DNA from: a virus
IMG/VR virus record: IMGVR_UViG_3300037010_002778
Location: 1 to 54,223 of that record
DNA length: 54,223 nt
Strand: one strand, 5' to 3'
In this document: positions 27,406-35,490 of the stretch, in pieces
How positions within the stretch are numbered: the first letter of the stretch is position 1
Layout of the letters: every line of letters begins with the position of its first letter
The notes under the pieces: model-generated
Databases searched by the model: none
Told to the model about the DNA's origin: nothing
What the model saw: the letters and a program-made list of their open reading frames with translations, nothing else
Position numbers and translations under genes: made by a program

Positions 27406-28794
27406 ATGAAGATTAAAAATTTTTTTGAATTTTCAAATTCAATAAACGAACAGTTTTCGTTAAAAACTAGTGAAAAAGTATTAGAATTAATTTTAAAATA
27501 TTTAAATTCTAAATTAGGTACACTATATCAATTACCAGGTTTTGAAACAATTAAAAAACAATCTGGTGAAATTTTATATGGAGTTCATTATATCGATAAC
27601 GAAGGTAATAGTATAAGATTTAATTGGGATATAAAAGGAAAAGATTCAACAGAAATACATTCAATAGACTTTTTTGCACCAGAAAATATGTTTTCAGACC
27701 CAGACGTTACGTTATTTTTATTTGGTGAATCAATAGCAAAAATATTACCAGCAGTAGTAGAAATATTTAAAAAAAGAAATCAAAATATTAATATTTCAAA
27801 ATATTATATTAAAGAATCGTTTCAAGGATTTAATAAATTATTTAAAGGAAAACAAGATGACAAACCTGAATCTAATTCTGAACCTAAATCCGAACCTAAA
27901 TCTGAACCTATTGCTGAACCTATAGTTACAAAAGCTGCAAAAGAAAGAAAGAAAAAAACAAAAACCGAAGAAACTGCCGAAAAATTATTAGATAAAATTG
28001 AATATGCAGATCCAGATACAATTTTTGATGATGTAGATGCTTATGTTGATATGGTCGTAAAAAAAATACAACCCTCGCTTATAATTTGCGGTGCACCTGG
28101 TATAGGAAAAACTTATGGTATAACAAAAAAAATTAAAGATTCTGGATTAAAATCTATAGAGCCGATTCCTTTACCAGACGATGCCGCAGATATTGAAGAC
28201 AATCAAGATGCTATTCTTAATGCTGAAACTGACGGAGATTGGGTTCATATTAAAGGAGCTTCTACCGCATTTGGATTATATATGAGTCTATTTAAATACA
28301 AAAATAAATTAATTGTTTACGATGATTGTGATAGTATTTTTAAAGATAAAAATGCAGTTAATTTATTAAAAGGTGCATTAGATTCAAGTGATAAAAGAAT
28401 TATTTCTTGGGTTTCTAAAACTACTACAAGTAAAAAGGCGGAAGTACCACAAAGATTTGAATTTACAGGTAGTATTATATTTATTTCAAATTTAAATGCT
28501 AAAGATTTAGATTCGGCGGTTAGAAATAGATCATTTGTTGTAGATATTCAATTAAAATTAAGCGATGTTTTAAAAAGAATACAATCAATTTTAAAGTATA
28601 TAGGAAAAGATTTAGATGTACCATTAAGTGATGATGCTAAAAATAGAGCCTTTCGTTTTTTAGAAGAAGCTTCTAAAGATGAAAACAATAAAATGGAAAT
28701 ATCTATAAGAACATTGATCAATTTTGCAAAAATTGCACAATCAGGAGTTCCTCAATGGAAAAGACTAATGGAAATTCAAGCAAAAAATATTTAA
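27406..28794 (+). CDS. AAA+ ATPase with N-terminal extension
   Basis: 462 residues. Residues 1-150 form an unrecognised domain; 155-200 is a Pro/Glu/Lys-rich linker with a tandem S-E-P-K repeat; then comes an AAA+ core with Walker A GAPGIGKT (about 229-236), Walker B LIVYDDCDSIF (about 302-312), sensor region IIFISNLNA and a probable Arg finger near SAVRNRSF. T4-like phages often encode such an ATPase of uncertain role. The N-terminus MKIKNFFEFSNSINE resembles a head-targeting leader. A terminator follows directly. Confidence 0.7.
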   Translation: MKIKNFFEFSNSINEQFSLKTSEKVLELILKYLNSKLGTLYQLPGFETIKKQSGEILYGVHYIDNEGNSIRFNWDIKGKDSTEIHSIDFFAPENMFSDPDVTLFLFGESIAKILPAVVEIFKKRNQNINISKYYIKESFQGFNKLFKGKQDDKPESNSEPKSEPKSEPIAEPIVTKAAKERKKKTKTEETAEKLLDKIEYADPDTIFDDVDAYVDMVVKKIQPSLIICGAPGIGKTYGITKKIKDSGLKSIEPIPLPDDAADIEDNQDAILNAETDGDWVHIKGASTAFGLYMSLFKYKNKLIVYDDCDSIFKDKNAVNLLKGALDSSDKRIISWVSKTTTSKKAEVPQRFEFTGSIIFISNLNAKDLDSAVRNRSFVVDIQLKLSDVLKRIQSILKYIGKDLDVPLSDDAKNRAFRFLEEASKDENNKMEISIRTLINFAKIAQSGVPQWKRLMEIQAKNI

Positions 28795-28813
28795 AATATA
28801 TCAAATTTTTATC

Positions 28814-28838
28814 AAAAGGAGCTAAAAGCTCCTTTTTT
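28814..28838 (+). terminator. Rho-independent terminator
   Basis: Ten-base stem AAAAGGAGCT / AGCTCCTTTT with a three-base loop and a trailing T run, 20 bases after the AAA+ ATPase stop codon. Confidence 0.88.
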
Positions 28839-28894
28839 ATTTGAACAAAATTAATTAACTGGAATAAAATGATAAATTTAAAAATTAAAAAATT

Positions 28895-29842
28895 ATGAGT
28901 ATTTTAAATAATCTCTTAATCGAGCGATTAAGACCTAAAACATTAGATTCGATAATTTTATTAGATCGTATTAAAAAACAAATTTCAGAAGATATACCTC
29001 AACATTTATTATTAACGGGCGCTCCTGGAATTGGTAAAACAAGTTTGGTAAAAATTTTATCGTCAAAATACACAACAAAATTTATAAATGCGTCTTCGGA
29101 TGCTCGAATTGATATTTTAAGAGATTCGTTAGAGGAATTTTGTTCAACTAAATCGTTGAGCCAATCACCAATAAAAATTGTTGTACTTGATGAAATTGAT
29201 TATGCATCAAGTTCATTTTTTGCTGCTTTAAGACCATTTGTTGAAAAGTATAAACATATACGTTTTTTAGCGACAGCTAATTATGAAAATAAAATACCTG
29301 ATGCAATATATTCAAGGTTTTTACATATTAAATTTGAACCCTTAAATTCAGATGAAGAAAAAGAATTAATGTTAAAATATTCAAAACACATATTAAATAT
29401 ATGTAAACAAAATAATTTAAAATTTGATTCAAAAAATACATTAAAAATATTTATAGAAGCTTCGTTTCCAGATTTACGTTCTTTAATATCAAAATTACAA
29501 TCGTTTATCATTTCAAATATTAAAGAAATAAAACTGGAACACATTAAAATGGCCAATTATTCGTTTGAAAATTTGTACAAAATGGCTATATCAACTCCTA
29601 ATAGTATTGAAAATTTTAAAATTATAATGTCTGAGTATTCAAATAAAGTTAGCGATGTTTTTTATTCATTTAGTAGAGAATTTCCGGAATTTTTAGAAAG
29701 TAAAAATGTTGATCCTATTTTATTTGGACAGACTTTAGTTATAATGGCGAAATACGAATTCCAGTCACGAAATGCAATAGATCCAGTGTTACATTTACTA
29801 GCAATGATTTTTGAACTTCAAAATTTATTTTTAAAAAAATGA
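28895..29842 (+). CDS. 44: Clamp loader large subunit gp44 (RFC-small/DnaX-like AAA+)
   Basis: 315 residues (T4 gp44 has 319). ERLRPKTLDSIIL is the usual RFC start, then Walker A GAPGIGKTS (42-50), Walker B IVVLDEIDYAS, sensor 1 FLATANYENK and Arg finger S-R-F, followed by the sensor 2 segment FPDLRSLISKLQSF. It loads the sliding clamp on primer-template DNA. The partner gp62 was not recognised in the window. The next gene starts inside its stop codon. Confidence 0.9.
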   Translation: MSILNNLLIERLRPKTLDSIILLDRIKKQISEDIPQHLLLTGAPGIGKTSLVKILSSKYTTKFINASSDARIDILRDSLEEFCSTKSLSQSPIKIVVLDEIDYASSSFFAALRPFVEKYKHIRFLATANYENKIPDAIYSRFLHIKFEPLNSDEEKELMLKYSKHILNICKQNNLKFDSKNTLKIFIEASFPDLRSLISKLQSFIISNIKEIKLEHIKMANYSFENLYKMAISTPNSIENFKIIMSEYSNKVSDVFYSFSREFPEFLESKNVDPILFGQTLVIMAKYEFQSRNAIDPVLHLLAMIFELQNLFLKK

Positions 29843-30264
29843 AATTAAGAAAAATTAAAAAAGAAATTAATAGATTTTATAAGCATTGGAAAATTTTAAA
29901 AGAAGTAGATGCTCAAATTCAATTAGTATATCCTAAAAAAATACTTGACTATATTGGATTTTTTTATGTTGATGAGAATTTTAAACTTAAAATTCTTTTA
30001 AATGCTCACTATTTTTTGGTAAATGACAAAAATTTTTTATTGTATACACTAAAACATGAATTTGCACATTTACTACAATATGTAATTAATGGTGGTTTTA
30101 AGCTCAATGAAAATGGTGAAGTTATCGAACATGATGAAGAATTTCAAATTTTGTGCAAAAAAATAGGAATTAAATTTTTTGAAACTTGCGATTTTAAAGT
30201 AAATAGAAATTTTAAACATAAACCTGTTAAAGGAATCAAATTAGGACCGAATGTAATTTTTTAA
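29839..30264 (+). CDS. SprT-like zinc metalloprotease
   Basis: 141 residues. The helix LYTLKHEFAHLLQY carries the H-E-F-A-H zinc site, and a third likely ligand lies in EHDEEFQILCKKIG, as in the SprT/SPRTN family (H-E-x2-H ... H-x-xxF). Eukaryotic members degrade DNA-crosslinked proteins at forks. The start overlaps the clamp loader stop (ATGA), so the two are translationally coupled. Phage substrates are unknown. Confidence 0.65.
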   Translation: MKLRKIKKEINRFYKHWKILKEVDAQIQLVYPKKILDYIGFFYVDENFKLKILLNAHYFLVNDKNFLLYTLKHEFAHLLQYVINGGFKLNENGEVIEHDEEFQILCKKIGIKFFETCDFKVNRNFKHKPVKGIKLGPNVIF

Positions 30265-30265
30265 A

Positions 30266-30273
30266 TATATAAA
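30266..30273 (+). promoter_or_regulatory. TATATAAA late-promoter-like box
   Basis: TATATAAA just after the SprT-like stop codon and 28 bases before the GTG start at 30302. Same octamer as at 1938, 14277 and 31786, each ahead of a gene that begins a new unit. Confidence 0.3.
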
Positions 30274-30301
30274 CAAATAAATAAACAAAAAGGAGTAACA
30301 C

Positions 30302-31717
30302 GTGAAAAAATTTTTAATAGCAATAATAGCTTTTCTTGCATTTAGTACTACATTATTCGCAGATAATTGGTCAGGTATTCAAAATTTTTATTTTGAAAAA
30401 ACATACACAATTAAATATACTGATATTTTAGGACCAATACCTCACAACAAAGGTTTTATTGAAATAGTTTTAGCTGACACTATATTAAAATCACAAATAT
30501 TTACAGCTGACGAAATAGGAAATATTTATTCTCAATTGACTTTTTCTATACCAGTCACTGGTACATATAAGGCTTTTTATTTTGGTAATCCAAATACAGA
30601 CCAAGAGAGTAATTATGTAAAACTAGATAGTACAGAATTAAATTTTATTTATGCTGATGCTTTAAGCATCGAAAGTTGTCCACAATATGTAATTAAAAAT
30701 TCTCCGGATTATCAAATACAGCCATACATAAAATTTATATTTAAAGTTAAAGGTAAAGATGAACAATTACCTGATAAATTATTATTACAATACTCAACTG
30801 ATGGAAATATTTGGCAAACATTTGATATTTTACACATAAATTATTTCGATACAACTTATTCATATGATCTAAAAAATAATTATCCAACAACCAACAAATT
30901 TAAATTAAGAGTTACTTATTTAAGTGATGAATCTTATACGTTAGCAAAATCCGATTGGATTGAATTTAAAACATTTGAAAATTCATATTTTAATTTTATA
31001 AAATCAAGTGATATTTTACCTTATGATTTAAAGTGGCAAATTAGCGATGATTTAAAATTGATTATTCTTACATATACTTATGATCTAAATACTCTTTTAG
31101 ATGAAAATATCAATATGGAAAATAAAAATAATTTGCTTATAGGACATCAAACAAAAGCCGATTCTGTAGCTGTAAATGGTTTGGCGTGGAATGATTTTAT
31201 TCAAATTGAAAAAACTGTATTTTTTTATGATGAAAATTTATATGTCACCAAAATTAAAAAATTAAACGACTCTATTAATGTATTAAATAATAAAATTGTA
31301 GATTTAGATTCAACAATAGTACTTTTAAATAACAAAAACATTAAGTTAAATTTTAAAATTAATGAATTAAATTTAATAATTGATAGTTTAAATACCATTA
31401 AAAAAGACACTACTATTTACATAACAGCAATTTACAGTTGTGATTCAAATATAACATCTGTAAAAAGTTCATTAGAAACTATGCCACAAAAAATAAAAGG
31501 TTTAGAGTTATTAGATCGAAACGATATAGTAATTATTTTTAATTTACAAGGTAAAGTTCTTTGGAAATACGAAGGTCCTAATCAAATCGATATTTTTAAA
31601 GATGCACTAAACAACGATTTAACAAAAAATGAAAAATTAATTTTAGTCTATATAATTAAAAGAAATAGTCAAGGTGGAATTTTACAAAATGAAATTTATA
31701 AATTAATTTTAAATTAA
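30302..31717 (+). CDS. Exported protein with signal peptide and coiled coil
   Basis: 471 residues from a GTG start with a good AAAAGGAG site. The first ~20 residues (MKKFLIAIIAFLAFSTTLFA) form a signal peptide, with cleavage probable before D-N-W. The middle is beta-rich, perhaps with Ig-like domains. About 315-370 is a coiled coil (SINVLNNKIVDLDSTIVLL). The C-terminal ~70 residues (IFNLQGKVLWKYEGPN ... IYKLILN) faintly recall type IX secretion sorting domains of Bacteroidota. It sits alone between a promoter-like box and a terminator. Function unknown. Confidence 0.6.
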   Translation: MKKFLIAIIAFLAFSTTLFADNWSGIQNFYFEKTYTIKYTDILGPIPHNKGFIEIVLADTILKSQIFTADEIGNIYSQLTFSIPVTGTYKAFYFGNPNTDQESNYVKLDSTELNFIYADALSIESCPQYVIKNSPDYQIQPYIKFIFKVKGKDEQLPDKLLLQYSTDGNIWQTFDILHINYFDTTYSYDLKNNYPTTNKFKLRVTYLSDESYTLAKSDWIEFKTFENSYFNFIKSSDILPYDLKWQISDDLKLIILTYTYDLNTLLDENINMENKNNLLIGHQTKADSVAVNGLAWNDFIQIEKTVFFYDENLYVTKIKKLNDSINVLNNKIVDLDSTIVLLNNKNIKLNFKINELNLIIDSLNTIKKDTTIYITAIYSCDSNITSVKSSLETMPQKIKGLELLDRNDIVIIFNLQGKVLWKYEGPNQIDIFKDALNNDLTKNEKLILVYIIKRNSQGGILQNEIYKLILN

Positions 31718-31737
31718 AAAATATATAGATTTTTTTC

Positions 31738-31767
31738 AAAAGGAGACATAAGTCTCCTTTTGTTTTT
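31738..31767 (+). terminator. Rho-independent terminator
   Basis: Ten-base stem AAAAGGAGAC / GTCTCCTTTT, four-base loop, then TGTTTTT. It ends the single-gene unit of the exported protein. Confidence 0.88.
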
Positions 31768-31785
31768 AAACATTTTTTTTAAAAA

Positions 31786-31793
31786 TATATAAA
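31786..31793 (+). promoter_or_regulatory. TATATAAA late-promoter-like box
   Basis: TATATAAA right after the terminator and 14 bases before the ATG at 31808, so transcription could restart here with a very short leader. Tentative. Confidence 0.28.
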
Positions 31794-31807
31794 ATAAAAA
31801 TAAAACT

Positions 31808-32215
31808 ATGGCAAAGAAAAAACAAATAGAGCTAAACGATGAATTAGACTCAAATGAAATAACCGATGCAACTGAAATAATTAACGCAACTGAACAAAGT
31901 AATATTGAAAAAACTGAACAACCTGTTAAAATAGTTGAGAAAATTATTGAAGTTGAAAAAATAGTTGAAAAAATAATTGAAAAACCTGTTGAAAAAATAG
32001 TTGAAAAAATTGTTTATAAAACAGTTGATTCTAATTTTAAGCAATCATTCCAAATAGGTGATTATGTTTATTTGCCTAATAAATATCAAAGAATGAGATT
32101 TGAAATAAGAAAAATTACAGGTATTTCAGAAGAAATGGCATTATATCGTTTATTATGCCACGATACAGGAATTGTTGAAAATTATGTAAGAGATGATGAA
32201 ATAGTCAAAGCATAG
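31808..32215 (+). CDS. Unknown protein with V-E-K-I repeat coiled coil and SH3-like end
   Basis: 135 residues. Residues ~40-75 repeat I-V-E-K-I-(I/V)-E four to five times, giving a charged helix or coiled coil. The C-terminal ~55 residues (QIGDYVYLPNKYQRMRF ... DDEIVKA) look like a small SH3-type barrel. Not recognised. It starts a new unit after a terminator. Confidence 0.5.
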   Translation: MAKKKQIELNDELDSNEITDATEIINATEQSNIEKTEQPVKIVEKIIEVEKIVEKIIEKPVEKIVEKIVYKTVDSNFKQSFQIGDYVYLPNKYQRMRFEIRKITGISEEMALYRLLCHDTGIVENYVRDDEIVKA

Positions 32216-32225
32216 TTTAGGATTT

Positions 32226-32304
32226 GGAGGGTTTGTGTAAATGTATTATAATAATTTTAAAATTACCAGGAATTTTTATGGGAGTTCGATTCTCTCACCC
32301 TCCA
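32226..32304 (+). tRNA. tRNA-like element, atypical or degenerate
   Basis: The ends are convincing: GGAGGGT (32226-32232) pairs perfectly with ACCCTCC (32297-32303), and GGGAG-TTCGATT-CTCTC (32280-32296) is a normal T arm with a consensus loop; discriminator A at 32304 is followed by CA. The middle is not normal: no GG-containing D loop, and the anticodon arm folds only imperfectly (a stem of A/T pairs around TACCAGG with A at the usually invariant U33; a CCA/Trp reading is possible). It could be a decayed tRNA or a tRNA mimic. Confidence 0.4.
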
Positions 32305-32323
32305 CAAAAAATATACAAAATTT

Positions 32324-32575
32324 ATGAATTTTTATAGTCAAATATTTTTTTTAGTTGTAATTATTATTTTAGTAATTTTGCAATTTTTAAAAAATAAACA
32401 TTTAAGTAAAGAAATAGATCAAATAAAAGAAGCTCAATTGAATTCTTTTTACTTACTGAACGATGCGAACAAAGAAATCAATAAAATAAACAGAAAAATA
32501 CAATTTTTTGTTAAAGATAATGATTTAAAAAACGAAATCAAAAAAAATACACTTAAAAAAAGGAGTAAAATTTGA
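32324..32575 (+). CDS. Small single-span membrane protein
   Basis: 83 residues. A strong hydrophobic span at residues 5-23 (IFFLVVIIILVILQFL) is followed by a basic helical tail. N-terminal anchor with cytoplasmic or periplasmic helix, as in some holin or spanin-like proteins. It overlaps the cell-wall hydrolase gene start, so a lysis role is plausible but unproven. Confidence 0.5.
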   Translation: MNFYSQIFFLVVIIILVILQFLKNKHLSKEIDQIKEAQLNSFYLLNDANKEINKINRKIQFFVKDNDLKNEIKKNTLKKRSKI

Positions 32576-33123
32576 ATACAAAAATTTTAAAATATATTGA
32601 ACACAACGCTATAGTGATGGCATTTGTAATACTACTTTTTGGTATTATAAATAGTAGTTTTTCGTTAAATAAAGTATCTGCAAATAATTCGTTTGGAAAT
32701 AATTATTTAATAAATAAAGAACTTCAAAAAAAAGATTCAATTATAAATTTTTATGAATCTACTTTAAATTCTAATAAAAGGTTATTGCAACATTTTTACG
32801 CTGTTATATATTCTGATTCAGCAATTAGTAAAGCAAATATAATAACATTTTTAAAAATTTCGGGTTTTAAAAATGTCAACGAAGCTTTTGCAACAGCTCT
32901 TTTAGAAACAGACAATGGAAAAACGGGAATAGGACCTTTACACAATAATCATTTTGGCATGAAACAATCAACAACACGATTTAGTTGGTCAGTTGGTTTA
33001 GAAAAAAGTGGCTATGCTAAATATGAAAGTTGGACATTTTCTTATTTAGACTTTTTTGAATATATTCAAAAAGGCTATAAAAATTGGCAAAAAAGTGCAA
33101 AAAATTTAAAATTGAATTTTTAA
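32572..33123 (+). CDS. Membrane-anchored cell-wall hydrolase (glucosaminidase-like)
   Basis: 183 residues from a TTG start that overlaps the previous stop and has a strong AAAAAAGGAG site. A hydrophobic span (about 14-31, IVMAFVILLFGIINSSF) could be a signal-anchor. The C-terminal domain has FATALLETDNGKTG with a likely catalytic Glu, then NNHFGMKQS and the aromatic YAKYESW, the typical pattern of FlgJ/LytG-type N-acetylglucosaminidases. It may act as an endolysin with signal-arrest-release behaviour or a virion lysin. Confidence 0.6.
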   Translation: MNTKILKYIEHNAIVMAFVILLFGIINSSFSLNKVSANNSFGNNYLINKELQKKDSIINFYESTLNSNKRLLQHFYAVIYSDSAISKANIITFLKISGFKNVNEAFATALLETDNGKTGIGPLHNNHFGMKQSTTRFSWSVGLEKSGYAKYESWTFSYLDFFEYIQKGYKNWQKSAKNLKLNF

Positions 33124-33140
33124 ACAAAAGGAGAAATAAA

Positions 33141-34316
33141 TTGAAAGACAAGTTAGTAGTACTTTTAGTTTCACCAAATGAAATAGATTTAAAAAAATTA
33201 AAATTAAATTACCCATTTTGGATTCAAAATGAATTTGAAATATTTCATTTAAAAGATGAAAATAAAATTTTTAAAGCATTAGCTGATTATGAACCTGATG
33301 TAATTGTTACGAGACAAACTGATAATATTTCTTATTATCCCAATATGGTAAATATGAGATTTGAAGAACGTAAAAAATGGATTCATTTGAACGAATTTGA
33401 TGATAGTGAAGCAGTAATGAATTGTTTTATAAATTCTTTAAATGACAATAGACAAAAACTTTTTAGTGTAATAACACCTACTTATAACACTGAAATATAT
33501 CAAATTGAAAGAGCTTATAATTCGTTAATTAATCAAACTTATACAAACTGGGAATGGATAATTTTAAATGTAGGTGATAATGAAGAAACTTTTAAAAAAT
33601 TAAAAGAAATATCTTCAAATGATATTAGAGTTAGACTTTTTAGTGGTTATTCGAAACAATATAGCATAGGACATAATAAAAAAATGCTTAGTGGATTGAC
33701 AGTTGGTGAATATATTGTTGAAATGGATCATGACGATGAATTAACAAACGATGCTTTACAACTAATCAATGAAGCGTTTGAAAATTTTAAAAATGTAGGT
33801 TTTGTTTATTCTGATTGTTGTGAAGTTTACGATAATGGTACATTTGTAGAATATCCTGAAGGGTGGGGTTTTGGATATGGTTCTAAATATTGGCAAGAAT
33901 ATAATGATAAAAACTGGTTAGTTATGTCAACACCTGAAATAAATCCTCAAACTATTAGGCATATTACAAGTGCACCTAATCACGTTAGAGCTTGGAAAAA
34001 AGAAATTTATGATAAAATACATGGACATAACGAAAAAATGTTTGTAGCTGATGATTATGAAATAGTGGTAAGGACTTTTTTAAAAACTATAATGTTAAAA
34101 ATTCCTAAATTACTTTATATTCAACATTATAAAGATGGTAATACAGCTCAAAGAGAACGGAATAAAGAAATACAAAGATTGGTTCAATATGTTTCAAATT
34201 TTTATAACGAAGATTTTAAAAATAGATTTGAGGAATTAATGGTCAGAGATTATGTTTTTTATAATGAACCAGTACCTGAAATACAGCAAAATGTCAATAT
34301 TTTATTAAAAAATTAA
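33141..34316 (+). CDS. Family 2 glycosyltransferase
   Basis: 391 residues from a TTG at 33141 preceded by AAAAGGAG; an in-frame TTG at 33084 lies inside the hydrolase gene and is not preferred. GT-A features are FSVITPTYNTE, the helix-turn INQTYTNWEWIILN, the metal-binding EMDHDDELT and a later VADDYEIVVR. Residues 1-110 are an extra domain. Probably modifies a glycan, of the host surface, of virion proteins or of DNA; the acceptor cannot be told. Confidence 0.8.
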   Translation: MKDKLVVLLVSPNEIDLKKLKLNYPFWIQNEFEIFHLKDENKIFKALADYEPDVIVTRQTDNISYYPNMVNMRFEERKKWIHLNEFDDSEAVMNCFINSLNDNRQKLFSVITPTYNTEIYQIERAYNSLINQTYTNWEWIILNVGDNEETFKKLKEISSNDIRVRLFSGYSKQYSIGHNKKMLSGLTVGEYIVEMDHDDELTNDALQLINEAFENFKNVGFVYSDCCEVYDNGTFVEYPEGWGFGYGSKYWQEYNDKNWLVMSTPEINPQTIRHITSAPNHVRAWKKEIYDKIHGHNEKMFVADDYEIVVRTFLKTIMLKIPKLLYIQHYKDGNTAQRERNKEIQRLVQYVSNFYNEDFKNRFEELMVRDYVFYNEPVPEIQQNVNILLKN

Positions 34317-34326
34317 AAATTATAAA

Positions 34327-34857
34327 ATGAATTTTTTGCAATTTTTAAAAGAGTCAAGAGAATTTGATGCAATTTCGAAAAATGATTATTTGGTTGACTT
34401 TTTATTGAATTTAGTTGACGATAAAGATTTTGTAATGAAAAACAACAAAAAAGAAAAAGAATTAGAAATAATATTTAAATTATTTAAAAATAATACTCAT
34501 AAAGGAATTTTATATAGAGGAGTTTATAAACACGAATTACATTTTTTAAAAGAAAATGAAACTGTAAAATTCAATAAATATTTGTCATTTAGTGAAGATG
34601 TAAATATTGCAAAAAATTTCACAGATTGTAAAACTATTTTAAAAATTGAAGATCCTAAAGGTTTTTTTCCTTATTCAAATTGGTTAATTAATCACTTTAA
34701 AAAAAATAAAGAAGACTACGAAATTTTTGATGGTGAGAAAAAAACAAAAATCACTCAAAAAGAAAAAGAATGGATTGCGAATTTTGATGAATTTTTTCAT
34801 GTTGAAAAAATTTTAAAAAATAAAAATTTAACTGAAGTACATTTGATACAAAAATAA
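34327..34857 (+). CDS. Putative ADP-ribosyltransferase with head-targeting-like leader
   Basis: 176 residues. The motifs fit an Alt/ModA-type R-S-E fold: GILYRGVYK (Arg), then KYLSFSEDVNIAKNF (Ser motif strand) and a C-terminal FFHVEKILKNKNLTEVHL strand pair; the catalytic E-x-E is not obvious and may be divergent. The N-terminus MNFLQFLKESREF resembles the capsid-targeting leader of T4 internal proteins and of Alt, suggesting a protein packaged in the head and injected to modify host RNA polymerase or translation. It ends in a terminator. Confidence 0.55.
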   Translation: MNFLQFLKESREFDAISKNDYLVDFLLNLVDDKDFVMKNNKKEKELEIIFKLFKNNTHKGILYRGVYKHELHFLKENETVKFNKYLSFSEDVNIAKNFTDCKTILKIEDPKGFFPYSNWLINHFKKNKEDYEIFDGEKKTKITQKEKEWIANFDEFFHVEKILKNKNLTEVHLIQK

Positions 34858-34880
34858 TTAAAAATTTTTAAATTTAAACT

Positions 34881-34921
34881 AAATCCTATTTTAAAAATAT
34901 AAATTTAAAATAGGATTTTTT
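34881..34921 (+). terminator. Terminator hairpin abutting a GTG start
   Basis: A 15-base stem, AAATCCTATTTTAAA paired with its complement at 34904-34918, followed by a T run ending at 34921. The next gene starts with GTG at 34922, and its only Shine-Dalgarno-like bases (AGGA, 34912-34915) lie in the 3' arm, so folding would hide them. Confidence 0.8.
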
Positions 34922-35476
34922 GTGGCAAAAGTCATAAATTTTTTTGGAGCTCCAGGAGTTGGAAAATCAACGGTCGCTGCTGAAATATTTTCTCAACTAA
35001 AGAAAAAAGGACTTAATGTTGCTTTAGTTACAGAGTTCGCTAATTTTAAAATAACAGAAAAATCTTTTAAAGCCGTTCAAAATCAATACTATGTAACCTC
35101 AAAACAACTATACAATCAAGAAGTTTTTGAAGACAAATACAATATAGTAATTACTGATTCACCTATTTTATTAAGTTTTATATATTCGAATGACTCTATA
35201 GTTGACAAAAAATTTAATGAATTTATTTTAGAGAAATTTAAAGAAAAAGAAAATATTAATTTTTTGTTAAACCATGATACTGTAACTTTAAATAATTTTT
35301 CAATGAATGGTAGACGTCATAAAAAATCAAAATTAGAACAAATTCACAATAAAATTGTTGAAACATTAAAAAGTAATAATATTGAATATAAAAATGTTTT
35401 TAAAGATTATATTCAATTAAAATATTACGTTGAACAGGATTCATTAGTAGACTATATAATTAAAGGGCTCGTTTAA
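34922..35476 (+). CDS. P-loop NTPase/nucleotide kinase-like protein (AAA_28 type)
   Basis: 184 residues from a GTG start. Walker A GAPGVGKST is at 10-18; NIVITDSPILLSF is a Walker B-like segment; MNGRRHKKS may be a lid with basic residues. The layout resembles small NadR/deoxynucleotide-kinase-like ATPases found in large phages. The substrate is unknown. Upstream it abuts a terminator whose hairpin overlaps its ribosome site; downstream a hairpin overlaps its stop codon. Confidence 0.6.
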   Translation: MAKVINFFGAPGVGKSTVAAEIFSQLKKKGLNVALVTEFANFKITEKSFKAVQNQYYVTSKQLYNQEVFEDKYNIVITDSPILLSFIYSNDSIVDKKFNEFILEKFKEKENINFLLNHDTVTLNNFSMNGRRHKKSKLEQIHNKIVETLKSNNIEYKNVFKDYIQLKYYVEQDSLVDYIIKGLV

Positions 35477-35490
35477 AGAGCCCTTATTAT
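35462..35490. terminator. Bidirectional terminator between convergent genes
   Basis: Stem AAGGGCTC / GAGCCCTT (35463-35470 and 35478-35485) with the stop codon of the kinase-like gene in the loop. It lies exactly between the plus-strand gene and the end of the minus-strand PSD-like gene, so it may serve both. The T run is interrupted (TATTATTA), so strength is uncertain. Confidence 0.6.

Noticed and set aside
29281-29556. Minus-strand open frame inside the clamp loader gene
   Set aside because: Fully contained in a gene with intact AAA+ motifs; no ribosome site and no recognisable product.
33084-33140. Upstream TTG start for the glycosyltransferase
   Set aside because: It lies inside the hydrolase gene without a ribosome site; the TTG at 33141 has AAAAGGAG at the right distance.
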